Shown one piece after another: positions 48,490-59,660 of a stretch of DNA of 64,000 nt. The translations under genes and the position numbers were made by a program. The stretch's first letter is position 1, and each line of letters starts with the position of its first letter. Origin of the DNA: Nageia nagi. Its lineage: Eukaryota > Pinophyta. The stretch is taken from the NCBI GenBank assembly GCA_050084985.1, contig JBITNC010000001.1:202988001-203052000 (forward strand). Reading direction: 5' to 3'. The notes below the pieces were generated by a model. It searched no databases. It had not been told where the DNA came from and was given only the letters and a program-made list of their open reading frames with translations.

Positions 48490-49912
48490 TGTGGTGACCC
48501 TCCACTTGAGACTATTTTATGCATTTTGAATAATATTATGATAAACACATTTGTGTTTGAAATATGTTTATGAGATCATTTGTTTATGTGTTCTTTCATT
48601 ATTATTAATGATTATTTCATATATTCTTTTGAATTTGATACTACTTGGAATTGATGTGTTTACAAAAATATGTGCCCAAGTGAGTGGGTCCCTTGATTAT
48701 ATGTAAATTAGATGTAAATTGGACATGATAATGATGCCTCATCCCATAAGGGAAGTATGAATGCATCTAGATACTTTATTATGTTATGTGATTGAGATCA
48801 AGGAGGTTGTCTTATTGGAAAAAGAGCTCTATTTTTCCCTTGTGCTATATATTTGTGTGTGTTTGAGAAAAATGATTATATTTATTTAGTTATTTTCTTT
48901 GTTTTACAAAATATAAATAAAGGCAATTAATGTAAAAGAAAAATACATATTAAATTGTTTGATATATTACATGCATTAAGGTCTAGATATTTAATGGTTT
49001 AATTAAGTATCTAGAATATTTAACATTAATATTTTAGATATTTAATGGTTTTTAAAAGTTTAAATAAGTATCTAAAATATATAGTTTATTTTATTTATTT
49101 AAAATTTAGTTTTTAAATAAATTACTAAAAAACTATAGTAAACTAGTTGTTCTAGTTTTATGCTTTCATGAATTTTTAGAAGTGGTTTTTGAACTTGCAA
49201 CCTTGATAGTTTTCTACATCTACAAAATAATTCATTTTTAATGGTAGTTGGTGTGAATTTTTGGGATACTTTTGGGGCTTGCATACTTGTTGGATTTGAA
49301 TTGAGATTGCATGTATGCATGCTAGTTTTTATTTTGCTTTTTGAAATGAAATTTGATTGTTGCAAAAATATGAAAATATAAGTGGTTTTGGGTATTTGTT
49401 TTTTGTAGAAATGGTTTATCCTTTTCAAATTAGAATGCATGTTGATTTTATGAATAGATTGAGATAAAAATTTGGAATATAAAACATGCATCAATTTGCA
49501 AAATGTATTCTAGATTTTGTTAATAAAAGTTACATTTTAAATTTAGATGCATATTTGATAATTAAAATTCTAGAAAAATAATGTGGGTTGTAACCAAGGA
49601 TGAGTATTTAGTTTAAAATACATTTTAGGATCTATTCATTTTCAAAATTGCATTCAAATTTTAATCCATGGGTTTGAATATAAAATGGATTTTTCTGGTT
49701 GTTTTTGTTCTTGATTGAGAACTCAACATAATTTAAAAGAATGGCTCATGTAAATGTTTTACAATCTTATTCTCTAAAACTTTCTATTTTAAATAGAGAC
49801 ATGTAAAACAAAAAGTTGCATCTAGTAAATTTTTAGAAAATAGCTATTATGCATTTTCATTAAACTCAAATTTTAATTTTAAATATGATATGTGTCATTA
49901 ATCTATATCTGT

Positions 49913-49916
<4 letters not shown>

Positions 49917-49962
<46 letters not shown>

Positions 49963-50018
49963 TAATAAAATTTATTTTATTTATATAAAAATATACATAT
50001 ATATATTTATATAAAATA

Positions 50019-50056
<38 letters not shown>
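49917..50056. repeat. (AT)n tracts flanking an AT-rich palindrome
   Basis: Alternating AT at 49917-49960 and 50024-50056. Between them AAATTTATTTTATTTATATAAA and TTTATATAAAATAAATTT form an imperfect inverted repeat. Confidence 0.85.
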
Positions 50057-50059
<3 letters not shown>

Positions 50060-50444
50060 GAATGTAAATAAGGTCATGCATGTCTATATGGAAGACCAAG
50101 GGGAGGAGGGGCGACAGAGCTAGGTGGTTGACCCCACCTCATCCCATCAAGTGTCAAGGGAAAGAGGGGAGGATGAGCGGTGTGTGGCCCATGCCTTCCC
50201 TCCCTTACCCATAGTTGTTATGAGAGGGGTGGTGGCGATGTGTGGCACCTGCTAACATTACTACCATCCCTCCCATAACAACTATGGGGAAGGGAGGGAA
50301 GGCATGTGCCACACACCACTCATCCTCCCCTCTTTCCCTTGACACTTGATGGGATGAGGTGGGGTCAACCGCCTAGTTATGTCACCCCTCCTCCCCTTGG
50401 TCTTCCATATAGACATGCATGACCTTATTTACATTCATTATATA
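50052..50444. repeat. GC-rich, near-perfect long inverted repeat (hairpin)
   Basis: Arms of about 175 bp (50052-50228 and 50267-50444) with a centre of about 38 bp. The outer arm word AATGAATGTAAATAAGGTC (50057) pairs with its exact complement ending at 50439; the inner word ATAGTTGTTATG (50211) pairs at 50273-50284. By eye only about nine or ten mismatches separate the arms. The arms are rich in G/C runs (GGGGAGGAGGGG, CCTTCCCTCCC), in strong contrast to the surrounding AT-rich LTR. (AT)n lies on both sides. A transcript across it would fold into a long dsRNA stem. Confidence 0.93.
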
Positions 50445-51821
50445 TATATATATTATTTTATTTATAAGGGAGTTATAAATTGAAAACACATGATTTTTGG
50501 AAATATAATATTATATTTAATGTTGTTATTACTTTATTTATAAGGTAGTTATAAATTAAAACATATGCATTTTTGAACATCAAGAAGGATGTGCATTCAT
50601 AATAAAGCTATGAAGGTAGTTTTTAGCATTAATTTGTCTTATGTTACATGTTTTGCATTTAAGTTGATATATCAATAAGATGCATTTAGATCTCAAAAGA
50701 AGTGTTGATATGATTCATTTAAAGTTTATATCCATGATAAAATCTCACTTTCCACTTGAAAGAGAAATATAAGTCAACAATGGAGCATAAAATGTATATT
50801 TCATGTATTGTAAAGAAATTGATTTTGTAAACTCATTTGAAATGAGGTAGATGTAATGTATGATGTAAATTTGATTATGACAAATGGTTTAAGAGACTAT
50901 TTTATTTTAAATTTGGATTAAGTGAAAATGAGTTTGATTTACATTTGTGAATGATTTAAAGATTTGGAAATGAGATAATGTATAAATTTGGTTTCCTTTC
51001 ATCCACATATAAGAATAGATTTATTTTTATTTGAAATGAATTGAATAAGTGTTTATCATTTAAACCTTAAATAAGTCATCTAGAATTTAATTTTTTAATT
51101 CATGAGATAATGGATTATAGAAAGAGATAAAAGCAAATAAGATGATTGAATTCTTCAATTAATTGTTTAGGTATTAGAAAGTAAAATTGTAAAAATCAAA
51201 CATAGGCTAAACTCATACTTGATATGATTGGTCTCCATTTTGCAATCAAAGTATGGGCTTCAAAAAATCTTGTAGTGGGATATACATCAAGTGGATCATA
51301 TTTCACCATAATAAGTACAATCTAAAATATATAAATACTTATATGCTTAGTAAAACTTAGAAAAATAATATAGTCTAGGTATACCATAAGTTCATAAACA
51401 CTTACCTAAGAAATAATAAGAAGGTTATTTTTGGAAACTGTAGTTACAAGAATTATAGGGTGGTAATTACTATATGGCATGAATGATGATTGAGAAATTT
51501 ATATCCCTTGTTTGGAGTATGGACCCTAAGAAGAACCCAAAGGTCACGAATGGTATAGGGTATTTCTAACATGGGAGATGCTAGAACTACAAGTGCTACT
51601 TAATCAAACATGGGAGATAATCAAATAAATAACTACCATATGCCTTGGAACTTATGGTGTTTGATCATCCTCATCTAGTTAAGGATCATCTATAGTGAAT
51701 AACATAAAATTAAATATGTAAATACCATAGCATATTTAAATAAAATAATTTTAGTGTGATTATGGATGTGTATAAAAACAAATTGTATTGACTTTTTAGG
51801 TAGAATTAGATGGATGTTTTA

Positions 51822-52315
51822 ATAATCAGATAATTTTAAAAATAAGAGCTAAAATGATAATATATTATTACAAAGATTATAAAATAGTATAGAAAAATGT
51901 GATAAAGTAATTTTATCACCTAAGTATAGGCTTTACTATAATGAAAAATGATGGAAATTTTATCTAAAATTCTAAAAATATTAAAACAAGGTTGATCAAT
52001 ACCTTGAGAACTAGTCAAAGGATTAGTGGGCCAACTAAATAAGATACAAGATTGTCTATCTGATTAGATAGTATCAATCTAATGTAATCCAATCAGTAAA
52101 TGATAAATATAATGGCTTTAAAACTTTTAGATCTAATTTTGAATATGATAAAGATGGTACCTTAAAAAATTTAATAAAAATAAATATCCAATCACAATAA
52201 AAATAATAGATGGATGTGTCAAACAACAAACATCAAATACCAAGATATGGTTACTAAACCCCTCAAGAGCTTAATGAATCAAATACCAAAGGAGGTCACA
52301 CCATGATTTCCATTT
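51822..52315 (-). other. Leader of the Tat-like element
   Basis: Lies between the forward gypsy 3' LTR and the Tat-like 5' LTR; expected to hold the primer-binding site and leader. On the minus strand the LTR end is followed by AAATGGAAATCATGGTGTG; I cannot match this to a known tRNA end. No coding sequence seen. Confidence 0.45.
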
Positions 52316-53754
52316 TGTAAGCATGTAAATCCTTAACAATCAAAAGTTAAGGTGCAATCTATAATAAAACTTCAATATTTGGATAGTTACTTATAAATAT
52401 TTTTGTTAGAGTTTACCATATGTTAAAATGGAAAAGATAGGGATAAGATCTAGATAGTTAATTATAAAGATTTTTGTTAGAGTTTACCATATGTTCAAAT
52501 GGAAAATATATGGATAAAATATGGAGTGTTCTTAATGTACTTTCTTCTTGGATATAAATGGAACACTTGTAAAATAAATAGTGTTAGAGGAAACATCAAA
52601 CCTAAAATCTTTAGGACCTTGAATCCACTCAAGATAGGGATAAACCCTAGCCAAAGATGATATTAGGTATCCTTATCCATAATCAAATGCATGATCAAAA
52701 AATACTCAAGGATTCTTATATGCATGTGAATTACTATTTTGTTGATGCTTAAGATTATATGCTCTTTGATATGCTTTTTTATGCTACAAATATAAACAAG
52801 ATTCAATGGAAATAATAAAAAATGATAACACTAAATGATGAAAGGATACAAAATGGTAAAACATCCAAAAAAAAGCTAATATAATGATCTAAAAATAAAT
52901 TATATGAAATTATTAATACCCAATATATTATAAATAATGATAATGCTAAAAGAACCAAGAGGGTATTTTCAATTATAGATAAATATGAAACTAAAATGGA
53001 TCTTGATAAACCCTAGGTTATGAACAAATTCAAACCCTAAATATGCAAACAAGATGATCAAGTATGTTAATTAACCACAAATAATTATGTTCATAATGTT
53101 AATTCATAATAACTATGATAAATAATTATATAAGTATGAATGATTTAGACTAAACCCTTAATTAAACCTAAGCTAAAATGATAATTAGCCTAGGTTTTTG
53201 ACTATATAACAAATAATTAATAAATAAATAAATATGTGATAATCAAAATGATATTGTTGCTCCAATTTCCTTCAAGAATTCTTTAGAACCTACAAATAAT
53301 CTTAAAATAGCATATGATATCCAAATGATAAAGATATCACTTAAATCTACACATGAGGTAGGGTGAGAATCTTTGTCGAAGACCATACAAATGTGGGTTT
53401 CTCTCAAAATCCTAATAGATGTTGATGATGCATAAAGTTGTTCATAAATGCTAAAATTTTCTTGTTCATAAATGCTAAAATTTTCTTTGTATTTATCTAT
53501 AAAATATCATAAATATTTAAATAAAAATGAGTGTTAGATTTCAAAAATGAGAAAAAAATCCCTTTTTATAGTGATTTATTTATAATCGATCAACTAATTA
53601 AGAAGGATATGGGATTGGTGATCTAGTTGGTTGATTGACCAATCAATTGGCTCTTGTTATGATTTTTGAATGAAAGTTTTAAGTTTGACAAATGTTGATG
53701 TTTATGCTCAATTGTTGTTATTTCTTGCAAAAATGTACTTTTTAGGTGTCTACA
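52316..53754 (-). repeat. Tat-like element 5' LTR (1.44 kb)
   Basis: Collinear with 19671-21003; plus-strand ends TGTAAGCATG and GGTGTCTACA. A TATA-like CACTATAAAAAGGGA on the minus strand lies at about 53561-53575. It is longer than its partner mainly because of two internal tandem duplications: about 71 bp (GATAGTTACTTATAAATATT at 52382 and GATAGTTAATTATAAAGATT at 52453) and 25 bp (GTTCATAAATGCTAAAATTTT at about 53439 and 53464). Confidence 0.85.
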
Positions 53755-54320
53755 ATCTCTTTGCCAACTTCAAAAAAAATTACTCTTTTTTATTTACCAT
53801 ACACACAATCCTCACAAAGTCCCACATCCATATCTTTAAAACTAGGAAGCAACTTATTTAAGTGTAGTAATTTCATACCTTTCAAACTTGTATCCAAGTA
53901 TATTATGCCACAAGGTTGCATCTTCACTTGCTAAAACTATATTCATTGAGTAGTTATAAAATATGGATAGTAAATAGGGAGTAACCACCATTCTACCTCT
54001 AGCTACCACCATTTAACCTTTTGTAACTTTCCAAGCAATATTACCAAATGAAACTATGTACCCTTATCCAATTTACTTGTAAATATGAGATTTCTTTTAA
54101 TTCAAGGATACTTATTATTAGTGTCTATTATGTTCCATTAGGTAATCCCATTTCAATAATGCAAATACTAATAATTTTATAAGGTTGATCATTACTAAAC
54201 AAAATTTATCCATAGTAACTAAGAACATAGTTTATGAAATATTCTTTATGTAAAATTGTATGAAAGGAACCACCAAAATCAATTACCCAATAGTTAGTAT
54301 TTCTATTAAGAGATAAAATA
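53755..54320 (-). pseudogene. Copia protease and pre-integrase zinc region, decayed
   Basis: Five-prime half of the outer copia pol. Reading down from 54320: YWVIDFGGSFHTILHKEYFI (retropepsin, D-F-G-G where D-S-G-A is usual) and NYVLSYYGQILFSND, then a KRNLIFT-like stretch and a WKVTKG stretch near 54000-54060. At 53760-53830 it gives DVGLCEDCVYGK, the C-x2-C end of the integrase zinc-binding region, then a stop and FFEVGKE. The frame is cut at 53755 by the Tat-like LTR and resumes at 19670. Stops and frame breaks abound. Confidence 0.87.
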
Positions 54321-54329
54321 AGCGCATCT

Positions 54330-54910
54330 TGTAATATTTCTCCAGGTATATTAGCTTCTTGATTATTATTAAAATTATTTTCATTTTATTTCCTATCATT
54401 ACCTTTTCTAGATCAATATTCCTAATAGGAATTACAAGACTATTCCAACTTTTAGAAAGTGAACATAAGATTATAAAAGCCCAAATATCATTAAGAAATT
54501 ATATATTAATTGAAATAAATTGGTTTTTGTAGTATTAGGATCATTTAAATGATTTGGAATTAAACCTCCTTTATTCATCTTCATGTTAAACAACATTTTT
54601 ATTAAGTACACCTCTTAGAGGTGCATCAATTTTCATACATTTTTGCCAATGTATCCATGACTTCCTTTGTATATTTCTCAATATTAAAGGCTACACTTGA
54701 AGTTAAGAAAAGTCTCATAGCTCTTAAGGCCTTCTTATCTAAGAGATCCCACTCTTCATCACTCATGTATGAGGGTTTATTTGATTTCTCTTCAAGAGAT
54801 TAATAGAGGACCTTTTGGTATAAGTAATCATCCATTTGTATTTTTCAAAATTAAATTTTTTCCCATTAAAATTCTCCATCCTTAGCATTCCTTGTTTTAC
54901 CATTTGCTCT
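54330..54910 (-). pseudogene. Copia gag, decayed
   Basis: Minus-strand reading from 54905: MVKQGMLRMENFNGKKFNF (the N-terminal L-x-x-F-x-G-x-N-F-x-x-W type motif), then a KSGIS / DKKALRAMRLFLTSSVAFNI core and EVMDTLAKMYE (near 54630-54760). Further down comes a DIWAFIILCSLSKSWNSLV stretch (54440-54500), the conserved R-A-L-L-I-L-C-S-L-P-E-S-W block of copia gag. A zinc-knuckle region expected near 54340-54400 is not recognisable. The leader upstream is split by the gypsy element at 54925. Confidence 0.87.
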
Positions 54911-54924
54911 ACTTGATCCAAAAT

Positions 54925-55306
54925 TGTTAGGAACCCACAAGATCTAAAATCAAATTTGAGCCAAATAACAAAGGAATATGAACTAGAAATAGATCCAAAT
55001 GATAATAGAATAGTATATGAATAATAATAATAACAAGATCATAATAAAGAAACTTTATTGATAGCAAAATAAATTGTATTATGCTTAGAGGGGGATACCT
55101 CCTTATAACTCAAAATAATATATTTTCCAAGATAATTTCTATTCCTACCCATATATTTATAGTTCTACTACCATAATCAACCATTTAATACAAAATGGTG
55201 ATTTTCCTTAAAAATAAGCTGGTTTACCTTACAATTTAATATATGCCAAAAAATAATTAATTAACTAATATAATATAAGTAAATATTAGGATATATGTTA
55301 CTAACA
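54925..55306 (-). repeat. Chromovirus-like 3' LTR
   Basis: 382 bp; collinear with 60109-60450 (AAATGATAATAGAATAGTA, ATAACTCAAAATAATATATT, ATGGTGATTTTCCTTA). A minus-strand TATA-like CTATAAATATATGGG lies at about 55150-55164. Confidence 0.9.
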
Positions 55307-55326
55307 TGCCAACCCCCTTAACTAAT
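55307..55326 (-). other. Chromovirus-like polypurine tract
   Basis: Minus strand AGTTAAGGGGGTTGGCA directly precedes the 3' LTR TG. Fixes the orientation. Confidence 0.8.
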
Positions 55327-56520
55327 ATCTTTATCCTCAAAGCTAAAAATTAGGAAACTATTGCTAAAGCTAATAAAGTGTCTCCCAAGTTTCATCCTTA
55401 GGGGAAAATTTGTACCATTAGATAAGTAATTCAATAATGGTGTAGTTGTAAAGTTGATGCATGCATCAATAAAAAAATAACCTCATGTTTGACCATTATA
55501 GAGTTATCCTTAGTAAATTTAGGAAGTTCAATCTAAACCATAGCTTGGGATACTAATACCTTATTAAGATCGGAGACATGAAAGATAGGGTGAACCTTTA
55601 AAGATGTAGGTAGTCCCAATTTATATGCTATAGGTCTAATACATTCGAGGATTTTGTAAGGACCATAAAACCTTAGATCTATCTTTTAGGGTCCTTTTAT
55701 ATTGAAAGAGGTATATTTGTATGGTTGAAGCCATAGGAAAATCATATCACCTTCTTAAAATTCTCTCTTAACTTGTTATTGATCAACTTGTTAGTCCATG
55801 AGGTGTTGATCCCCATAGAGATTCTCCCAAAGGATGTAGAAAATTTCTCTTTGACTAGTTAAGGTGGTGTCTATTACTTAAATATTAGTGATTCTAATAA
55901 CAGGAGGCCACTATGGATGGGGCTTGGCCATACAAGGCTTTATATGGGATCATCTTGATGAAAGTATGATATGAAGTATAATACCACCATTTTGCTACAA
56001 TAAGCATTTTAGCCCAATGTATAGGTTGGATTGAAGTAAAATAATGAAGATATATCTTCAAGAACTTATTAATAATTTCTATTTGACCATTTATCTAGGG
56101 CGATAAGAAGAGCTCATATTAAGCTAAGTACCTTAGAACTTGAATAATTCCTACCAAAATTTACTAGTGAATGTTGGATCACAATCATTAAAAATACTAG
56201 AAGGCATACCATAGAGATTGAAAATGTCATCTAGAAAAAGTTGCACTACATTAATAACCTTGTAAGGATGAGCCAAGGGGAAAAAGTGAGCATAATTAGA
56301 TATCCTATCCACTACCATCATAATAACTTCTATCTTATAAAATTTTTAAAGGCCTTCAATAAAATCCATAGAAATATTGGTTCAAGTTTTCTTTGGTATG
56401 GGAAGAGGCTCAAGTAGACCTAAGGTACTAAATATCTCACTTGTATAGTTTTAGAAACCCAGAATAGTCAACAATTGGTGTAGCATGCAACTCCTAAAGT
56501 ATCAACTCATTACTTGAGAT
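55327..56520 (-). pseudogene. Gypsy integrase with chromodomain-like tail, decayed
   Basis: Core at 56100-56400 read on the minus strand: ISMDFIEGL, a stop, KFYKIEVIMMVVDRISNYAH, FFPLAHPYKVINVVQLFLDD, GMPSSIFNDCDPTFTSKFW (the D-C-D where S-D-R-D is usual). Below it is a C-terminal HPIFHVSDL stretch near 55560-55600. The end near 55330-55440 reads DETWETLY, then a Phe-Pro motif, equivalent to the E-x-T-W-E signature of chromodomain tails. Stops fall mostly where relatives have Gln or Trp. The tail ends just before the polypurine tract. Confidence 0.85.
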
Positions 56521-57215
56521 GTTGGGAGATAGTAAAATATAACCTTTAAATTAAAGAATACCATCATGATAAGAGAAATAAGGTTTGCTTGTAGGATCAT
56601 TTGGTTGGTGTTAAATCACTATTTGATTATGAAGCTATTCTTATTTAATATGGTTGAGCCATTAAGGGAATGGGGATGAGATGGCCTAAAGTGTCACTAA
56701 ATTCTCAAATTTCTAAGAAATAGAAATTATAACTAAATTTTGATTACCCTTTTGATACTTAATCTCATAATCATATTCCAAAAGTTTTGGTATTCACTTC
56801 TTTTATTTAAAAGTAAAAATGCATTATTCTAAGAAATATTTCAAACTATGGTGGTCCATTTGGATTAAAAAATACCAACTAATGATATAGGGTCTCTAAC
56901 ATTGAACAACATGAATAATAGAAAGTATTTATTTTTCATAGGTGGATTTAGCCAAATTTTTACCTTAGAGAGCCTTGGTTGTTAAAGACAAAGGTCATAC
57001 TTTTTTGTATCAGCAAAACTCCAATTCCAACTCTAGAGGTGTAAATTTCAATGATAAAAGTTCTAGAGAAATCAAATATGGCAAAGAAAAGGGTAGAATA
57101 TATGGTAACCTTCAATTTATGAATAAATTCTTTTGCAATGGGTGAAAATTTGAAATCATTAGTTTTGAGCAAGGCAATGAGTGGGGTTGCAATCCTTCCA
57201 TAATCTTTCATAAAT
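56521..57215 (-). pseudogene. Gypsy RNase H, decayed
   Basis: The open piece 56960-57211 reads MKDYGRIATPLIALLKTNDF, then FIHKLKVTIYSTLFFAIFDF and TFIIEIYTSRVGIGVLLIQK, with the catalytic D-A-S changed to Y-T-S and the G-I-G-V-L stretch kept. The K-D-Y-G-R-I-A-x-P-L-x-A-L-L linker joins it to RT. The region 56521-56900 holds the rest of RNase H and linker, heavily broken. Confidence 0.87.
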
Positions 57216-58100
57216 TTATGGTATTACCTAGTTAATCCTAGAAATTTATGTAAACTCTTTAGAGATTCAGGAAGAGGAAAGTTTTACATATCCTCAATAT
57301 TTAGGGATACACCTTCACATCCTATTTATAAATAATATACTTGAGGTACTTAAGCTCCTTATGTCCAAAGGAATATTTGGAGCATTTGACATACAATTGG
57401 TGATCTTGGAGAATTTAAAAGATTTGATCTAATTGGGACAAGTGATCCTCCCAAGCATTACTGTAGATCAAAATATCATGAAAGAAAACCAAAATAAATT
57501 TTAAAAGGTAAGGGTAAAATACCTTATTCATTAGATTTTGAAAGGTGAAAGGAGTATTAATAAGGCCAAATGGTATTACTAAAAACTCATAGTGGCCTTC
57601 ATGTTTGTAGAAGTCATTTTTGCAAATATCTTCTTTATGAAGCCTAATTTAATGGTGCTTGTATCAAATATAAAATTATGAGAAATATTTAGCACCATTT
57701 AAGTCACCTAGAAATTCATCAATGATAAGAATGAGAAACTTATCCTTTATCATGATTTTTTTAAAGGATTGAAAGTTAATGCATATGCACCATGACCCAT
57801 ATTTCTTACAAACGAATAGAATAAGAGAAGAGTAATGGATTACATTGGGGTGAAAAATTCTAATATATCATGGAAAAGCTTCTTAATTTCATCCTTTTGC
57901 AAATACGAGTAATGGTACAACCAAGTGTTGGGTGGTTGACTCCCTCGTATTAGTTGGATGGCATGGTCATGAGCACAATGTAGGGGAAACCTATTTGATT
58001 ACTTAAAAATACTTATATGATGGGATAATAAATGTTGTATTTATTGTAATTATCTTATTCTTTACTTGATTAGTTTAAGTGAAAATAGTCATGCTACCAT
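57216..58100 (-). pseudogene. Gypsy reverse transcriptase, decayed
   Basis: Minus-strand motifs: YKHEGHYEFLVIPFGLINTP followed by FTF (about 57538-57610), the F-G-L-x-N-x-P-x-T-F block; then KFILVFFHDILIYSNAW (57460-57510) at the catalytic F-F-D-D-I position, with one Asp replaced by His. Then comes HQLYVKCSKYSF near 57370-57410 and a KYLKYII stretch (usual Y-L-G-H). Upstream parts (57700-58050) are fragmented; a HPTLGCTIT-like bit is near 57920. Confidence 0.85.
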
Positions 58101-58262
58101 TCCCTTACCTTGATTTTTAAGTAGTTTCTCCATGTGATGTGAACTAATTATTTTTGATAGCACCAAATTGAGTCCCTTAAAAGTATATTCATGTCCCCCA
58201 ACTATGAATTGAATCCAAATATCACAAAACTACTAGAGGATAAGTCCCATTTTCATCAATCA

Positions 58263-58490
58263 CTATGCACCAAGGACCACATCACAACCCCCTAATGGTA
58301 GAACATACATATCACTTTGCTTTTTGTAGTCACCTATTCTGATCTTAACATTACAATACCTTCCCTTGGAGGTAATTTTCCCTCCATTGTTGATCATAAC
58401 GTTAAAACTATTTTGCAAGTGTATGTAATATTTGGCCTTTTTGGTCATGTTATGATTAATAAAATTATGTGTACTCCTTGAATCAATCAA
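58263..58490 (-). pseudogene. Gypsy aspartic protease
   Basis: Open piece of 75 codons: MIDSRSTHNFINHNMTKKA (D-S-R-S where D-S-G-S/A is expected), FNVMINNGGKITSKGRYCNV, and MYVLPLGGCDVVLGA at the end (usual V-L-G-x-x-W-L follows). The Gly-to-Arg change at the active site would inactivate it. Lies between gag and RT as expected. Confidence 0.9.
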
Positions 58491-58639
58491 AACTATTACA
58501 ATTTTTCCCTAAAATTATACATGATATTTCATAGTCTATGGTGACAAAAAGCATAATAAGGTATTACAAGAAATTTTAGGGATAAGCTCAAAATTTTTCT
58601 TGGGTTCCTCCATGATACCTACCACTACATATTTAAATA

Positions 58640-59660
58640 TTTTCTCTATCTATTCAATGGTGGAATCCACATCCAATATATACAATTTTTTAGTAGTGCA
58701 ATGATGGATTAGTCTAATTTTCTCATCATAATTATCACATAGAACCTTTCTATTATACTTCTCCATCTTCATGAGGGTTATTAAATTTATCAATAAGGGA
58801 TGATTTAGATTTATTCCACCTTTAGAATTTTGTGATTTCCAAAAGGGTTGCTTTTCTTATTTGTGTTAAGCATTGAACTTTTCTTCCATTAATTTGGTAA
58901 GTTCATTAGTTGTAGTCATATTACCATGATTGAATATTTTAACTTCTACTTGAATTTATTATTTAAACCAACTAATGAAATAACTTAAAAAAAAATTCTT
59001 CATATAGTCCCTTATCTTCTCAAAATAAGTTTTGTATTCTCTTACCATGGTTGTTTGGTGAAGTTTAGTGAGGGTGCTTGTGAAGTCTTCAAAATCATTG
59101 ACCCAAATAAGAAGAGAAAATTATTTATGAAATCCCCTAGGATAATGCACCATTTTACTTTTCAAACCATTGGTACCATTGGATAGGATCATGCTCCAAA
59201 TTAAATCAGGCAAGGATGATCTTTTACATCTTTTGAATCTGATTCAAGGAAAAATATTACTCTACCTAATACATCTAGCTAATGGGATCATCATCATCAA
59301 ATCATATAACATATATCTTGGTCATTAGGGTAATAACAAAGGTTTGTTGTGATCCTTAAGTGATGTTAATTCCTTACCTAATATGTGGTTAAGATCCATT
59401 CAACTTGTTTGAACTCCATGTTGTGTTTGCAGTTGATGTTTATTGAAGAAGTTGCAAGTTTTTATTAAAGGAACCATAATTGAAACTTATAACTTCCATT
59501 TCCTTTTTGAATTTATCAAGAGTATTTAGGAGGTGGATATCATTAATATGACCTACCATGTAATCAATTTCTTGGAAAACATTTTCTAGATCTAAAAATC
59601 TTCTCCCATCAACCATCTTACTATTTCTAGAAACTACTATTTTTAGAAATGTTATTTTTC
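58640..59660 (-). pseudogene. Gypsy gag with CCHC knuckle, decayed
   Basis: Knuckle at about 58680-58752 on the minus strand: RKVLCDNYDEKIRLIHHCTT, the chromovirus C-x2-C-D-E-K-x4-H-x-C type with the second Cys changed to Tyr, followed by KKLY. Upstream (58860-59260) are gag-core fragments including a FGAXSYPMVPMV stretch and an INNFLFLFGSM stretch; the N-terminal part to 59660 is mostly lost. Start codon not determinable. Confidence 0.75.

Larger units (their letters stand above)
40164..51821 (+). mobile_element. Ty3/gypsy retrotransposon with LTRs of about 3.5 kb, forward
   Basis: The only large plus-strand element of the nest. LTRs are 40164-43815 and 48490-51821, starting TRTGGTGACCCTCC and ending TTTCA/TTTTA. 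The primer-binding site is at 43818, and gag, protease, RT, RNase H and integrase follow to 48430; a polypurine tract abuts the 3' LTR. Flanks are GTAAT (40159-40163) and ATAAT (51822-51826), a 5-bp target duplication with one G-to-A change. Its pol closely resembles that of the reverse element at 25530-28765, but the LTRs differ, so they are related families. Inserted in the Tat-like element's leader region. Confidence 0.88.
48490..51821 (+). repeat. Gypsy 3' LTR (3.33 kb)
   Basis: Starts TGTGGTGACCCTCCACTTGA and is collinear with 40164-43815 (shared GTGAGTGGGTC, GATATATTRCATGCATTAAG, TTTATAAGGGAGTTATAAAT). Ends GGATGTTTTA. Contains (AT)n tracts (49917-49960, 50024-50056) and the large inverted repeat 50052-50444. 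The 131-codon minus-strand frame at 49099-49494 lies fully inside this LTR and has no family resemblance. Confidence 0.87.
19671..53754 (-). mobile_element. Tat-like Ty3/gypsy retrotransposon carrying three further insertions
   Basis: Minus-strand element bounded by LTRs 19671-21003 and 52316-53754, inserted in the copia element between pre-integrase and integrase. Flanks are CTCTT (19666-19670) and ATCTC (53755-53759), which fit a 5-bp target duplication with one change in each copy. A polypurine tract follows the low LTR (21004). The gag remnant (37200-38290) has a GKDNPKEHLR motif and a C-x2-H-type zinc knuckle, both seen in the Tat/Ogre lineage. No RT, RNase H or integrase of its own was recognised; pol may be deleted. 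It is interrupted by elements at 22360, 34724 and 40164. Confidence 0.75.

Noticed and set aside
49099-49494. 131-codon minus-strand frame
   Set aside because: Lies wholly inside an LTR and is antisense to the element; its counterpart in the other LTR is not conserved as an open frame.
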